DNA of 36,269 bases from Fragilaria crotonensis. Its lineage: Eukaryota > Bacillariophyta > Fragilariophyceae > Fragilariales > Fragilariaceae. The DNA lies in contig JAKSYS010000638.1 of assembly GCA_022925895.1 (NCBI GenBank), positions 1 through 36,269 on the forward strand. Reading direction: 5' to 3'. The position numbers were made by a program, and so were the translations under genes. Below the pieces are notes generated by a model. It searched no databases. It was given only the letters and a program-made list of their open reading frames with translations, and was not told where the DNA came from. Below are positions 10,780 to 20,551 of this stretch, piece by piece; position 1 is the first letter of the stretch, and every line of letters begins with the position of its first letter.

Positions 10780-12951
10780 ATGGCGGTGAGCCATTGTTCC
10801 GTTGTTTCTTTTTTCGTTTATAAGATCCACTGCCACTTCGGCTTTTGAACTGTTCTGTGTTCCGTTTTTCATTCGCAGTATCGTTCATCAAGTCACATGC
10901 AGGAATGCCTTTCCCGCGTTGCAAAGCGTTTTCAACTCTCCATGGGACGTTTGTCAGTCAACTAACATATTTTCCATCGCGTCGCACAGGAAGTAGATGG
11001 TAGAGGTGACGACTATAGCGTCATGATCGTGGCTGCAGGGCCACTTCGTGATGGGGGTATCGCTCATGCGGTTGTCGTGACTCAGCCTGTGACATCTTGG
11101 ACTGTCCTCCGCAGTTACGATCACTTCAAAACTGTGGGCGAATCGCTGACTCAATTGTTGCCAGGTCTACCAGTGTTTCCAGCTGCATCACATGTTGATG
11201 GCATTGATATCAACGTTATTGTGCAGTCTCGAAACGATTTGCAGCTTTGGCTGGACAGAGTTCTCATGTACCCAGGAGCTCGAGAAAGTCCATTAGTGAG
11301 AAACTTCTTAACCTACGATGCCAACATGATACCCCTGAGTTCGAGGGAGTTTCTTGGACCAACTTTTCCCCAAACCTCAACACTTCTTCACACACTGAAG
11401 CCCACCAAGTATCTGATTTCGATGATATGGAGATGTCTGATATGTTTGATCCTGATGATGACGGTGCGAGCGAGGAAGAGGTTGACGATACAGATGACTT
11501 TGTCCGGGCGTCCATCCGGTACAAGGCGACTGACGAGCCAATTACCGACGAGGATGAAATGGACCTCATGGCCTTCGCTTCTGAAGTCGAAATGGTCGAC
11601 GATATGGGTTCCTTGGCCCTAAGTCTCGGTGCATCTCACTTGGGACGATCGCTCCAACGGCAGGCAGAGATAGCTAAACTGAATCATGCACGTCAGCTTC
11701 CGCCACCCGCAGATGACCGTAAATTTCTCGGACTTCAGTTAGGGCTTCCTGCTCCACAGCCTAAGAGTGGAGGCGTCGGAGGCCTTTCGAACGTTATGGA
11801 AATGGCTAAGCAACAAAATAAGGTTCAGGGGCTTGGGGACAGCTTCTTTCAGAAAAGACCGGTGTCTGCTCCGAAGCTGGACTCGTTCAAGATGGTCAAA
11901 GTGATAGGAAAAGGATCCTTCGGTAAGTTGGTTGTCGAACGTCGCTTGGACTCTCAGCATTCTGTCTCACACTTCTTTCATAGGCAAAGTATTCCTCGTC
12001 AGAGAAAATAAGACTGGCGAAATGTTTGCGTTGAAGGTCCTCAGAAAGGATAACATCATCAAACGCAACCAAGTTGAACACACCAAGACTGAGCGCAGCG
12101 TTCTCGGTTACGTCAAGCACCCCTTTATTGTTGGCTTGAATATGGCATTTCAATCCAAGGATAAGTTATACTTCGTATTGGACTATTGTGCCGGTGGGGA
12201 ACTGTTTTTTCATCTTGGGCGGCTCGGGAAGTTTGCTGAGCCCCGAGCTCGATTCTATGCTTCTGAGATCATTCTCGCGATCAGCTATGTCCATAGTTTG
12301 GACATCATTTATCGTGACTTGAAGCCTGAAAATGTCCTCCTTGATGCGAAAGGGCACGTGCGCTTGACTGATTTTGGTTTATCCAAAGAAGGTATCAGTT
12401 CCAGCTCGAGCGGTGCCCATAGTTTCTGTGGTACACCTGAGTATCTTGCTCCTGAAATCCTGAATCGCCAAGGCCACGGTCGCGCTGTTGACTGGTGGAG
12501 TCTAGGGGCGCTGTTGTACGAGATGTTGACTGGGTTGCCTCCTTTCTACTGTCAAGATCGGGAAAGATTGTTTGAAAAGATTCGGAGGAGTGAACTTCAT
12601 TACCCAGCGAGCCTTAGCAGGCCTGCGAAGAGCCTGCTCCGTGGACTTCTCACCCGCGACCCCACCCAGCGTCTGGGTAGCGGACCTGGCGATGCGGAGG
12701 ATATTAAACGCCACGAGTTTTTCTCTGACATTAATTGGGTGAAGCTTGCAGCAGGAGAAATCCCCCCACCATGGGCGCCTGATATCAGTGGTAGCATGGA
12801 CACCAGTCAGTTTGACAAGGAGTTCACGAATATGCCCGTGCACAGTCCGCAGAGTTTGCAACCGCAGCATGGCTTCGGGACGACTCCCGCCGATAATCCT
12901 TTTGAAGGATTCACCTTCACCGACAAATCCTTCCTGGAAACCGGAGCGTAG
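10780..12951 (+). CDS. AGC-family Ser/Thr kinase with N-terminal PX domain
   Basis: Exons are 10780-10785, 10990-11922 and 11984-12951; one base appears missing at 11332-11335, giving 635 residues after correction. The first coding exon is only ATG GCG: the frame of exon 2 (GAA GTA GAT...) joins in phase 0, and the upstream ATG at 10767 would hit a stop. Residues about 12-118 form a PX domain (VLRSYDHF, FPAAS, a terminal SPLVRNFL), which normally binds phosphoinositides. An acidic linker follows. The catalytic domain (about 300-560) has GKGSFGKV, Lys331, YRDLKPEN with Asp425, DFG Asp443 and activation loop HSFCGTPEY with Ser460 at the PDK1-type site. The tail carries an AGC hydrophobic motif FEGFTF with Thr624. 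The layout matches SGK3-type and S6K-like kinases. It probably acts on endosomal or vacuolar membranes, and PDK1/TORC-type activation is likely. Confidence 0.88.
11332..11335 (+). other. Frame-breaking C run inside the kinase gene
   Basis: The PX domain reads in one frame up to this CCCC run; the acidic linker and kinase domain continue in another. A fifth C would join them as PPEFEGV with no loss of residues. No plausible intron explains the change, because the only good donor nearby would remove the conserved PX end and give a 44-nt intron. A consensus error is the simplest reading. Confidence 0.65.
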
Positions 12952-13768
12952 TGTATTGATGTTTCATAGCTAGATCATTGTATGTCGTTTCGTGCCTATT
13001 GATTCTAGCTTGGCTCCTAGTAGAGTCATTGAAAAAACAACCCTGATTGCAGACGCAAGACTTCCTTAAGCCGAAGCGTCCGTGTCGATTGTCACTATCG
13101 AGCAATGAATGGGCTAAACGGTCGTGAGTACTGAGGCGATTCCTACCGTAGCCCATTGAAATACACAACGGGTCGCAGGTTGGACAAAAAGGCGCCTAGC
13201 TCCTTACGACTTCTGTTGGTCGTCGTCGCGACTGCGAAATGAATCGTCCAAAAGATTTCGACCAAATGCGACTTGCGATAAGGAGAGATCGCCTCTTATT
13301 CTATCGATTCCATGGCTCATGTGGCGAGTGCCTTATTCTCAGAACCCGAAGAATGCATGAATGTCTGGCACACATGCTGGTGTCACACAAAATTGGAGGT
13401 GTAAGGTTCAGACACTTCCAGGCAAAAACAAGTTACTGTAGTTGATTGAGGCTCCCTATTCCACAACCGGAAGCTGAAGGCGTTGGAGGCCACTTTCTCG
13501 TGTGATGGTGATGGCCAAGGTCCAGGGGCTTTGCTGCGACAACTTCCTGTGTCTGCTCCAAGGCAGAAGCCTTCGACAATTCCGAGTAGACATTTTCGTA
13601 GCTTTCACATCGAACATCCACGAAAACACGGGCAGTACTCTCTTTTCCGATGTGTCCCCGTGTTTGTAACTGCAACACTATTTTGGGACGACACTGACCA
13701 AGTAATCCTTCCCAGTCTGTTTCAAGGACGGTTCCGAGGAATACAAGCATTACTAAATGAAGTCGAGG
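12952..13768. other. Intergenic region holding a kinase-like fragment
   Basis: Apart from the degraded kinase-linker copy listed separately, no supported gene is visible. Short open frames on both strands across 13.43-14.00 kb lack domains. Confidence 0.45.
13441..13575 (+). pseudogene. Decayed copy of the kinase linker region
   Basis: The segment aligns with 11735-11880 of the upstream kinase gene. In translation, LPIPQPEAEGVGG matches LPAPQPKSGGVGG, VMVMAKVQGL matches VMEMAKQQNKVQGL with a four-residue gap, and RQLPVSAPR matches QKRPVSAPK. These three pieces fall in different frames, so the copy cannot encode the domain. I could not see clear PX or catalytic-domain remains around it. It looks like a remnant of a tandem duplication of the kinase gene. 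Confidence 0.65.
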
Positions 13769-14593
13769 CTAGTCTGGTTTCACACATTCGAAAGAACGAA
13801 ACAATCCCGATACAAATGATTTGGTGTCGTCAATCTTTAAGACCTCGGTCTCCAGAATCATGGAAGCAACATCTTGATTATAGACACACCCCTTGCCTCC
13901 AACCGAAGCGGCAGCATTTGCTGTCAAATCCTGATACCAGCCGAGAGCCGGGCTTGATGATCGCGAGTTCTCGAGAAGCAAAACACGGCCGATCGAAGGC
14001 TTGACAACTGCAGCCATTTGCTTTAGGCACTGCCTTGCGCCCTCGTCGCCCATAACACATAACGAGAAACTGTCTACGACAGTATCAAACGAATTAGGAC
14101 CAAAAAGTCCGATCAACTCCGAGGTCGCATCAGCCTTGATGAATTCTACCGGAATCGACAGGTCCATCGATGCGGCACGCGCACGTGCTTCTGCGAGCAT
14201 TCCTTCCGCGATGTCCACTACAGTGAGCGAAGAAACTTGGCTCGCGTCATACTTGGATAGGTTCAGACCAGTCCCAACCCCGATTTCCAATACCTTCCCT
14301 TTCGCCTTGCGGAACAGGGAAGCACGAGCGCCATCTAAACCCAAAACCGTCGAGGCCGTGCCACCGTCGAGTGCATCATAGTTTGCCGCGTAGGAGTCGT
14401 AGGCGACGGACGCCTCTTCTGGGGTAAGGGCGTCAGCGACATTGCAATGGGTGACCACAATTAAACCCCCGAGGAATAGTCGACGATTCGAATCACATTC
14501 GAAGCGCGGTTGTGACCAAAGCTGTGTCGAAGAACTTCGTTTGGTCGATTGCAGAACCAAGCATGCGACAATGGCCATCGGTGCGACCGTCAT
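13769..14593 (-). CDS. SAM-dependent class I methyltransferase, probably plastid-targeted
   Basis: The first ATG on this strand is at 14593 (274 residues). A second at 14578 is possible. The catalytic part has motif I LEIGVGTGLN at residues 102-111, the acidic loop VVDIAEGML, and SFDTVVDSFSLCVM as the motif IV region. This fits the Methyltransf_11 type, broadly like METTL7 or small ubiE-like enzymes; the substrate is unknown. The N terminus has a hydrophobic start (MAIVACLVLQ), a Ser/Arg-rich stretch, then a twin-arginine-like signal, NRRLFLGGLIVV (Arg37-Arg38), ending in ADA before LTPEEAS. This would suit entry to the plastid and then the thylakoid lumen by the Tat route. No intron is seen. 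It is divergent from the plastid-targeted gene at 15103. Confidence 0.82.
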   Translation of the reverse strand: MTVAPMAIVACLVLQSTKRSSSTQLWSQPRFECDSNRRLFLGGLIVVTHCNVADALTPEEASVAYDSYAANYDALDGGTASTVLGLDGARASLFRKAKGKVLEIGVGTGLNLSKYDASQVSSLTVVDIAEGMLAEARARAASMDLSIPVEFIKADATSELIGLFGPNSFDTVVDSFSLCVMGDEGARQCLKQMAAVVKPSIGRVLLLENSRSSSPALGWYQDLTANAAASVGGKGCVYNQDVASMILETEVLKIDDTKSFVSGLFRSFECVKPD

Positions 14594-15102
14594 GTGGACT
14601 GTGGACCAGTGCTGTTTGCGTCTCGCGAAGAAAAAATGTGATGGGTGCAAATGGATGGTGATGGTTGTCGGTGATAGGCGGTCGGCTGTTGTGCGCCATT
14701 GGCCAACAGTTTGTACATGCTCGCATGTGATGATACAAGGTGCAAGTACAGTACTACGAACTTGAAACTGGTACCAGTACTCCGTCTACTTTCGTCACAA
14801 TGAGCTGTACATATGATGATAAACCGTTACCTAAATCATATCTACAGGATCGACTATCTTTTGATATTTATCATTTATCATACTGTTATCAACTGTGCAT
14901 ATATTAACATTTCCATGATACGAAAATACACATGGTGAATGGTGACGTCAATTGTGAAAAGTTCCGTGGTTACGTAGTTACGTACTTGGAGTACTAAGAA
15001 CAAAATACTGACTGTCGGAATGGGCATATCTGGTATCTGCATTTACATTCAGTGGAATCATTTTCCTGCGGCGTTCGACACCTGCCGACCCAGCCGTTCA
15101 CC
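14594..15102. other. Divergent promoter region between two plastid-type genes
   Basis: Non-coding. It holds GTAC palindromes (ACTGGTACCAGT around 14767), an AT-rich core at 14.82-14.93 kb and a perfect TGACGTCA element. It may drive both flanking genes. Confidence 0.5.
14943..14950. promoter_or_regulatory. TGACGTCA, CRE/CCRE-like bZIP site
   Basis: A perfect cAMP-response-type palindrome 153 nt before ATG 15103. In Phaeodactylum, TGACGT elements (CCRE) mediate CO2/cAMP repression of a carbonic anhydrase gene. Here the function is inferred from sequence and position only. Confidence 0.4.
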
Positions 15103-16283
15103 ATGACGACGTTTCCCTGCATCTTCACCCTGGCCACATTGGTCGCGGCACTTACACCCATCTCAGGATTTTCGTTTGTATCGCTTGAATCAAGGGCATC
15201 TGTTGCAACTCAATTAAATATGGCAACATGGTCAGACTCACGAGCGGTGAGAGAATATCAAGACTTTCTTGCTTCCGGCCGTCAAGACATTGAGAAGAGG
15301 CCTGATCTACCAAGCGTCATTATCAAACCAGCCGTTGGCGACACTGAAATGGCCGACGCTATTTTTAAGATGGGTATGGGTGACGATGTTGTTCTGCTAC
15401 CGGGCCAAGAACCTCCTGCACAAATCGACGGTTTTGCCTCGTATCCAATTTACATCACAATTCCTCCACAACAACTGAAGGAGTTTCTGATGACTCTACC
15501 TGCATCACTCGAGGAACGGCGAGATGACTTTGTGTTTATTTCAGGAGGACCGAAGTATGGAAACATTGAGAAGACTCTCAAGGACACGGGATTTTGTCGA
15601 GATGCTATGACGCAGATGCTTGCCACAGGCTTCAAGATCAAGCCATTTATTCAGGACATCAGCGTTAAGCTTGGAACAAGTGCAAATGGCGAGGAAAAGA
15701 TAGCCGGAGAATGTGCAGCGTGTGGAAAATGGAGCGGTTCTGTTGAAGGACGATTGGGACGCAACAACATTGTGTGCAAAGCTGTGTTTTACCGGGAATG
15801 GCGTCGGCTTATGGTAAGATCTTCAAATTTTTCTGTTCCTTCTCTGAAAGACTTTTCTCATCAAACTGACTGTAGTGGGAGCGAAATATCTATGACGCAA
15901 TTTTCAATCTCGTGGGTGCAGTCCGAACTGAGCCGACAACGCTATGTGACGTCGCCTTGTACTATGGCGACGAAGTAAGTGAAATTGTGTGGCAGATTTC
16001 CGGCATTCTGCGAGGCATGAAAGCCATCACCATGACATACGGCTTTGAAGAACGGATGTTCGGAGTTGCAGAGAACACGGGATCCGACACGCAATGTGAA
16101 CTAGTGGATGACATGTTTCCTTACATGTTTGAGGCGTTTGAGATGGCGAGTATGGTGAACGAGTACTTGGGATATGCGCAAGACGAGCGAGGCCTCCTGC
16201 AAGGAGTGACATTAGCGCGGAAGCCTGTCGATAGCAAGCCGATCATGCGTCAAGGTAACCTCAGAGCTGACGGGGTAGTTTAG
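15103..16283 (+). CDS. Plastid-targeted conserved protein of unknown function
   Basis: Two exons, 15103-15813 and 15876-16283, are joined by a 62-nt intron (GTAAGA...TGTAG, phase 0), giving 372 residues. The ATG (CACCATGAC) is the first in frame. A signal peptide (MTTFPCIFTLATLVAALTP) is followed by SGFSFV; a Phe just after the predicted cleavage site is the diatom plastid-import signature. The mature part includes EMADAIFKMGMGDDVVLL, a CAAC pair at residues 205-208, and a helical C-terminal half around ERNIYDAIFNLVGAV. The central region recalls ketopantoate-reductase-like folds only vaguely, and I see no GxGxxG dinucleotide motif. I do not assign a function. Confidence 0.8.
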
Positions 16284-16660
16284 ATTTTAGATCCATTACT
16301 GGCTGCAGTATGCTTTTCGTGTTGCCTCCATGGACAACGTTACTGGTTGTAGTCTAGTGAGCGGAGAGCGGGTAGCAGAACAACAAGCTATTTCAAAGAC
16401 TATGGTACTCATACCAAAGCCTTGGGAAGATCGCCAGACAGAAAGTTTAGCTGTAAGATTTGGGCTCATCATCTGTCCCTAACATGGTTGACCGCAGTAC
16501 GTAGTTCTTCTTCGGTGCTGTAGGCGATAAGGCCTACGGCTGCCACTTCTTTTCAACTCTATAGTACAAGTAGTACGTGTATGACGGTACTTTACCAATC
16601 AGCCGGTACAGTGCCGACGGCGAGTGGATTCGGTGAGAAACACAAGTACAGTACTATAGT

Positions 16661-16675
16661 ACCTGGTACCTGGTA
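16661..16675 (+). promoter_or_regulatory. Two overlapping ACCTGGTA motifs
   Basis: Two overlapping copies of the recurring 8-mer within a GTAC-rich palindromic stretch. This is the one cluster not directly upstream of a start codon; it lies 380 nt after the stop at 16283. Confidence 0.3.
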
Positions 16676-16800
16676 TGGTACCACCCTTCCCCATAAAGAC
16701 CTACATGTACTACATAGTAGTCTACCGGTAGCTGACAAATTCTGGCGTTTCACCATGGTCGTCATATGCCATTTTTGAAATCTAACCATGTATGTACCAG

Positions 16801-17560
16801 TACACTAATTTATACAGGCATCTCCTTAAGACAAAACACCTTGTCTCGTTGAAGTTGTAAGTCTCTCCATCCATGATTGATAGTACCAGAAGTCAGATTA
16901 TCAATACCACAATAAAATTCATATCCTTAAAGTGATGTTTTAGGTACTTGTGTGACCATGATAGTAGGACAATGGTGGATTGTGTACCTTCACATAGAAG
17001 CATTGGAATGTTTTCATTTATAGAACCTGGCTGTAGGAGTGGTGCCATGCGTCCTCATTGTACCATCATAACAAGAATAGTTGCGTTGTCTGCTGGGAAC
17101 AACAAGGTTGTACCTGCAAGAATCAAAACACAGTGGCCAGCCACGGATCAAGATAGCATAGAGGAGGTTAGGGTTTTGACATTAGGGGTCAAAATGCTAG
17201 AGTGCACAATTTCTTATCCCAACATTCCAAAAACATAACCATCATGAAGGCATCCTACAATGCTTTCCTACTCAAGGAGACAGAGACAGCCAGCACCTTA
17301 TGCTTGTTAGAATTAGTACAGCCTGTGAGTTCTTTTCTCTTCCAATGTTTGGTGAGGCATGTGGTACTCTCTTTAGTTACATCATGGTTGTTTGAATTGT
17401 CACAACATAGCATATGTGTCTTCTAGGAGGGGCGGGGAAATGGGAATTGTAGCAATGTGCCAACTTCTGATGCACCATTTTCAATATCACAGCCATTGGT
17501 AGTATCCCTTGGAATGAGTTAGTGCCCTTGAAATGCTGATGTGTTTGTGGTTAATCAATT
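16801..17560. mobile_element. CpG-depleted tract, possible decayed transposon
   Basis: I count about six CpG in 760 bases, against roughly four or more per 60 bases in nearby exons. TpG and CpA are abundant. All frames are broken. It shares the 14-mer GACAATGGTGGATT with the larger CpG-poor tract (16968-16981 and 30647-30660). It is probably an old, methylated repeat; the family is not recognisable. Confidence 0.4.
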
Positions 17561-17755
17561 CTTGCAGTCGCCTCAAGTTTTAGGGTTTTGCCAACTCTGC
17601 TATGATCATCATCTACTTCAGTAACAATAGTCCACTCCGATCATTTCTACTGGTATCTGAGTAGAGCAAAGCATCTCCGTGTAAGACTATTTACTGCATT
17701 TTTTGCACTGTGCTTTTACCCTCGGGAGTCGGATTACTTTGCCTCGCGTGGCTTC

Positions 17756-17766
17756 TATATAAAAAA
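17756..17766 (+). promoter_or_regulatory. TATA-like box
   Basis: TATATAAAAAA in a GC-normal stretch. It is about 530 nt before ATG 18290, so a long leader or an unseen first exon would be needed if it serves that gene. Confidence 0.3.
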
Positions 17767-18035
17767 GTCCACACAATACCCCGAAGTCGAATTATTTCAT
17801 ACAGCTGGGAGTGCATGAAATACATCGTGGAGTGTCACACGTCACCTGTCGTAGGCAATCCGGATCCGAGATTCAACTTCGGACCCAAAAAGTCACTGAC
17901 GCGCAAAACCGTAAGAATTGTTGCGAATCTCAATTGCAATGACACACATAAAGATGCGCCACACACTCTGCAGCTGTCAAGTTGCCTAAGCGGAAATAGT
18001 CTACGCATCCACCGGTGAGAACCCTATTGACATGG

Positions 18036-18045
18036 TTGACGTCAA
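18036..18045. promoter_or_regulatory. TTGACGTCAA palindrome (CRE-like)
   Basis: A second perfect TGACGTCA core, here in a 10-bp palindrome, 245 nt before the small Ser-rich gene. Possible bZIP site; function inferred. Confidence 0.35.
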
Positions 18046-18289
18046 AACGATTTGGTGTGGACCACCGGCAATGACATCACTTTGGCCTTCGATAAATTTA
18101 GTATATTCCCGGTAGATGCCCTCTAGTATGCAACACCCTTACATGTCACCCATTTTCGTTTTCAGGAGTTTTGGCGGACCTGACAAAAATTGCCCCTCCT
18201 CCACTGCGATTCACGGCAGCAGACCACAATTCTTCGCCCTCGGATCCAAGAACATCCTCACGTAACTCGACCACAATTCACAACAGACA

Positions 18290-18586
18290 ATGTCCGCCTA
18301 TTCATCAACAAGCTTCAGCCATGCCTTGACTGGATCAAGAAATGAAGACCTTGACCTGTCAATTGGACTCCTCACGATTTCAGAAGATGAACCACTGAGA
18401 ATGTCTGAGTACAGCTTATCGTCCAACAGCCTTAACCACACGATGTCAAGGAGCAAGTCCTACAAGGTCGACCTCTCGTCGCTTGGAGGTGCTTCAGACA
18501 TGCAGCTATCAAGTAATGCTCATCGCAGTAACTGCAATGACCCCGCATCGTGGGGATACTTCGTGGATTCGGTGAATCCACACTAA
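18290..18586 (+). CDS. Small Ser-rich protein ending in WGYFVDSVNPH
   Basis: A 98-codon frame starts at ACAATGTCC. It is rich in Ser, Asn and Leu with several acidic patches (NEDLDLSIG, SEDEPLRMSE) and SKSYKVDLSSL. It ends in an aromatic motif, SWGYFVDSVNPH. Small Ser-rich diatom proteins with a short W-G-[YWF]-[YFW]-V-like C terminus are something I recall only loosely; no function is known to me. Two promoter-like elements lie upstream. It may be a disordered regulatory peptide. Confidence 0.5.
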   Translation: MSAYSSTSFSHALTGSRNEDLDLSIGLLTISEDEPLRMSEYSLSSNSLNHTMSRSKSYKVDLSSLGGASDMQLSSNAHRSNCNDPASWGYFVDSVNPH

Positions 18587-18600
18587 GACTACAACCGCGC

Positions 18601-18757
18601 TATCGGCCATCTTGTTATCACAGAACAATTTCACCGCACACATCACACAAAAATATTGGCTGTCTTGTTTATAAACGCCAACTTCAACACGCAATCCACA
18701 TCACGAATATTTTGGCCGTCTTGTTCATTGCCAATTTCATCACGCAAACCACATCAC
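18601..18757. repeat. Imperfect 53-bp tandem repeat, three copies
   Basis: Copies begin at 18601, 18654 and 18708. Each has TAT(T/C)..GGC..TCTTGTT followed about 20 bases later by CAA(T/C)TTCA(C/A/T)C(A/G)C(G)CA and CACATCAC. The third copy is slightly shortened. The array begins 14 bases after the small gene's stop codon. Confidence 0.75.
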
Positions 18758-19102
18758 TACCCGTCTTTAGTGGTGCACCCTGGACGCTAAACAACCCAAG
18801 CACTGAAGGTCGAGCTACGCCCTCGCGCTATTAGCCTATTAGCAGCTACTTCATGGTTCCCTAGAACCGGTCGCTACTTGTAAATATAAAGCACGATGTC
18901 TCAACAATTGATCCTTCTGCATTTCCTAGCTAGTCGCATATCAATAGCACACATTTTGTGAATGTATGTTCTGAATGCGAATGGTCGCGGGATTCAACTG
19001 TTTAATCCAAGTACCGAGCAGCTTCGGTAGGCTTGGTCGATTTCAGACTACTGCCATCTACTGAACAGCTCTTGGATTTTTACACAAACATTCACTTACT
19101 CC

Positions 19103-20551
19103 TTACGTTAGCGTCATACTCACTCCACCCGACCCGCGCTTTCTGGAGCGCCCCACGTCGTCGTAGACTAGTGCTAATCTGCCAACTTGTGGAGAGCCGT
19201 TGTCCTCCAATAGGGCAGCGTCTATGGTGTCGCACATCAATGTCTCAATGACGCGAGAGAGGCGTGTCCCCGTCTGCTTAAAGTCTGGACCAGGATTGAC
19301 TTCGAGTAGTGAAACCTTCCAGTCTTGTCCCACCATGAAATCAAATCCAAAATGTTCGAAACAGCCTTCAAGGGGTGCGAATACACCAAACTCGTTTTTG
19401 TAAGCTTGAAAGAGCTCGCCAGTAATTAGTTCCATTTGATCCACAATATCCTTGACCCGGCTCTTCGCGTCGTCGAGGGTGCGGCACGTGCCATCCTGGA
19501 CCAATATCTCAGCTGCGTCGTCGTCACTCCACAGCCGCACGCAGTCATCTTCCACAAAATCAGGATCCAAATCTTGATAGGCCGTATTCGTCAAATGCGC
19601 AAATTTGTTGGATGTGTCAAATCGTTTGTATTTTCTCCCGCAGCACAATGCCAGGCAATCACGGAAGAAGTAGACGCGAAGGGCAGAGACGGCTAGAACA
19701 TAAGCTCTAATATGAAACTTGCGCTTTCCGAGGAGCAGCGGTGGATCTATGTAACGCTGCAATACCCATTCTCGGATGTCACACTCGCTCCAGCAGATAT
19801 CGACAAGTTGTTCATACAGATGCACAATCTCAATACCTGCTCCTTTGTTGACTGTACTGGGTTTGAGTATCCAAATTGGTGCATCAGCTTTCGGGTTCCA
19901 TTTTAGGCAATCTTCATATCGTTGCTCTTCTTCACTCATCACGAGTTTCGCCTCTTTTAAACACTTCTCTAGTATCTCTTTTCGGTTGATACCGTCGGCT
20001 TTGCAGGATGACCCTGTCAGAATGTCATCCAAGCCACCGGCACCCGCATTGTAGTTGTCCTCCCATACCGGCCATGTGTCGAGAATAACTGTCTTTGGAA
20101 TCGCGTCCTTCAACAAAGAATCTGGGTTCTTACAGACATGGAGACGCGTAAAATGAGCGAGCTGTGCCTTGCGACTAATCCCCTTGCGTACAAAGTATGA
20201 GGATGCTCCATGCTTTCCAGCTAGAACAGCCGACCAGTCAATACGTTCATATTCGCTCCATTGGAAGTCGCAATGTGGAGGGAGAGGTATTTCCTCATCT
20301 CCTTCACCTGGTCCATATACAATACGAGCATTTGGTACTCTCGTTCGCAAGGCATTCGAGATGACTCGACGGGTGTACTCCTCATTGATGTCGAGAAAAA
20401 TGGTGAATTTCTTCTTGGAGGGCGATCGTTTCGATTGTTCCTGATGTGGTTCGGAATGAGCTAGAATCGAATCCTGTTTTTCATCCTTGGTACCAATGAC
20501 TTGAAATCTCAACGTTCGGAGCAGTAGAAGACCGTTCGTGGTCGCCATCAT
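19103..20551 (-). CDS. Tubulin-tyrosine-ligase-like (TTL/TTLL) enzyme
   Basis: The first ATG gives 482 residues, intronless. The frame stays open to 20620 but without an earlier ATG. ATP-grasp motifs of the TTL family are present: WILKPSTVNKGAGIEIV, RKFHIRAYVL (the RxY strand), KFAHLTNTAYQ and the metal-binding SLLEVNPGPDFKQTG near the end. TTL-family enzymes ligate Tyr, Glu or Gly to tubulin or other proteins. The short length, with no long extension after the catalytic core, is closest to TTL or TTLL12/PBY1-type proteins; substrate choice cannot be read from sequence. A Lys/Ser-rich stretch (RSPSKKKF) precedes the fold. The last 25 residues are basic. It is likely cytosolic or associated with microtubules. 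Confidence 0.9.
   Translation of the reverse strand: MMATTNGLLLLRTLRFQVIGTKDEKQDSILAHSEPHQEQSKRSPSKKKFTIFLDINEEYTRRVISNALRTRVPNARIVYGPGEGDEEIPLPPHCDFQWSEYERIDWSAVLAGKHGASSYFVRKGISRKAQLAHFTRLHVCKNPDSLLKDAIPKTVILDTWPVWEDNYNAGAGGLDDILTGSSCKADGINRKEILEKCLKEAKLVMSEEEQRYEDCLKWNPKADAPIWILKPSTVNKGAGIEIVHLYEQLVDICWSECDIREWVLQRYIDPPLLLGKRKFHIRAYVLAVSALRVYFFRDCLALCCGRKYKRFDTSNKFAHLTNTAYQDLDPDFVEDDCVRLWSDDDAAEILVQDGTCRTLDDAKSRVKDIVDQMELITGELFQAYKNEFGVFAPLEGCFEHFGFDFMVGQDWKVSLLEVNPGPDFKQTGTRLSRVIETLMCDTIDAALLEDNGSPQVGRLALVYDDVGRSRKRGSGGVSMTLT

Larger units (their letters stand above)
16284..18289. other. Gene-poor 2-kb region
   Basis: No credible coding frame. The first 500 bases hold GTAC palindromes and two ACCTGGTA copies. 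About 16,801-17,560 is CpG-depleted and listed separately. From 17.7 kb the composition returns to normal, with a TATA-like box and a TGACGTCA element before the small gene at 18290. Confidence 0.5.

Noticed and set aside
13483-14004. 173-codon + strand frame
   Set aside because: It starts inside the kinase-like fragment and runs antisense into the methyltransferase; only the PVSAP block has a homologue, which marks a relic rather than a gene.
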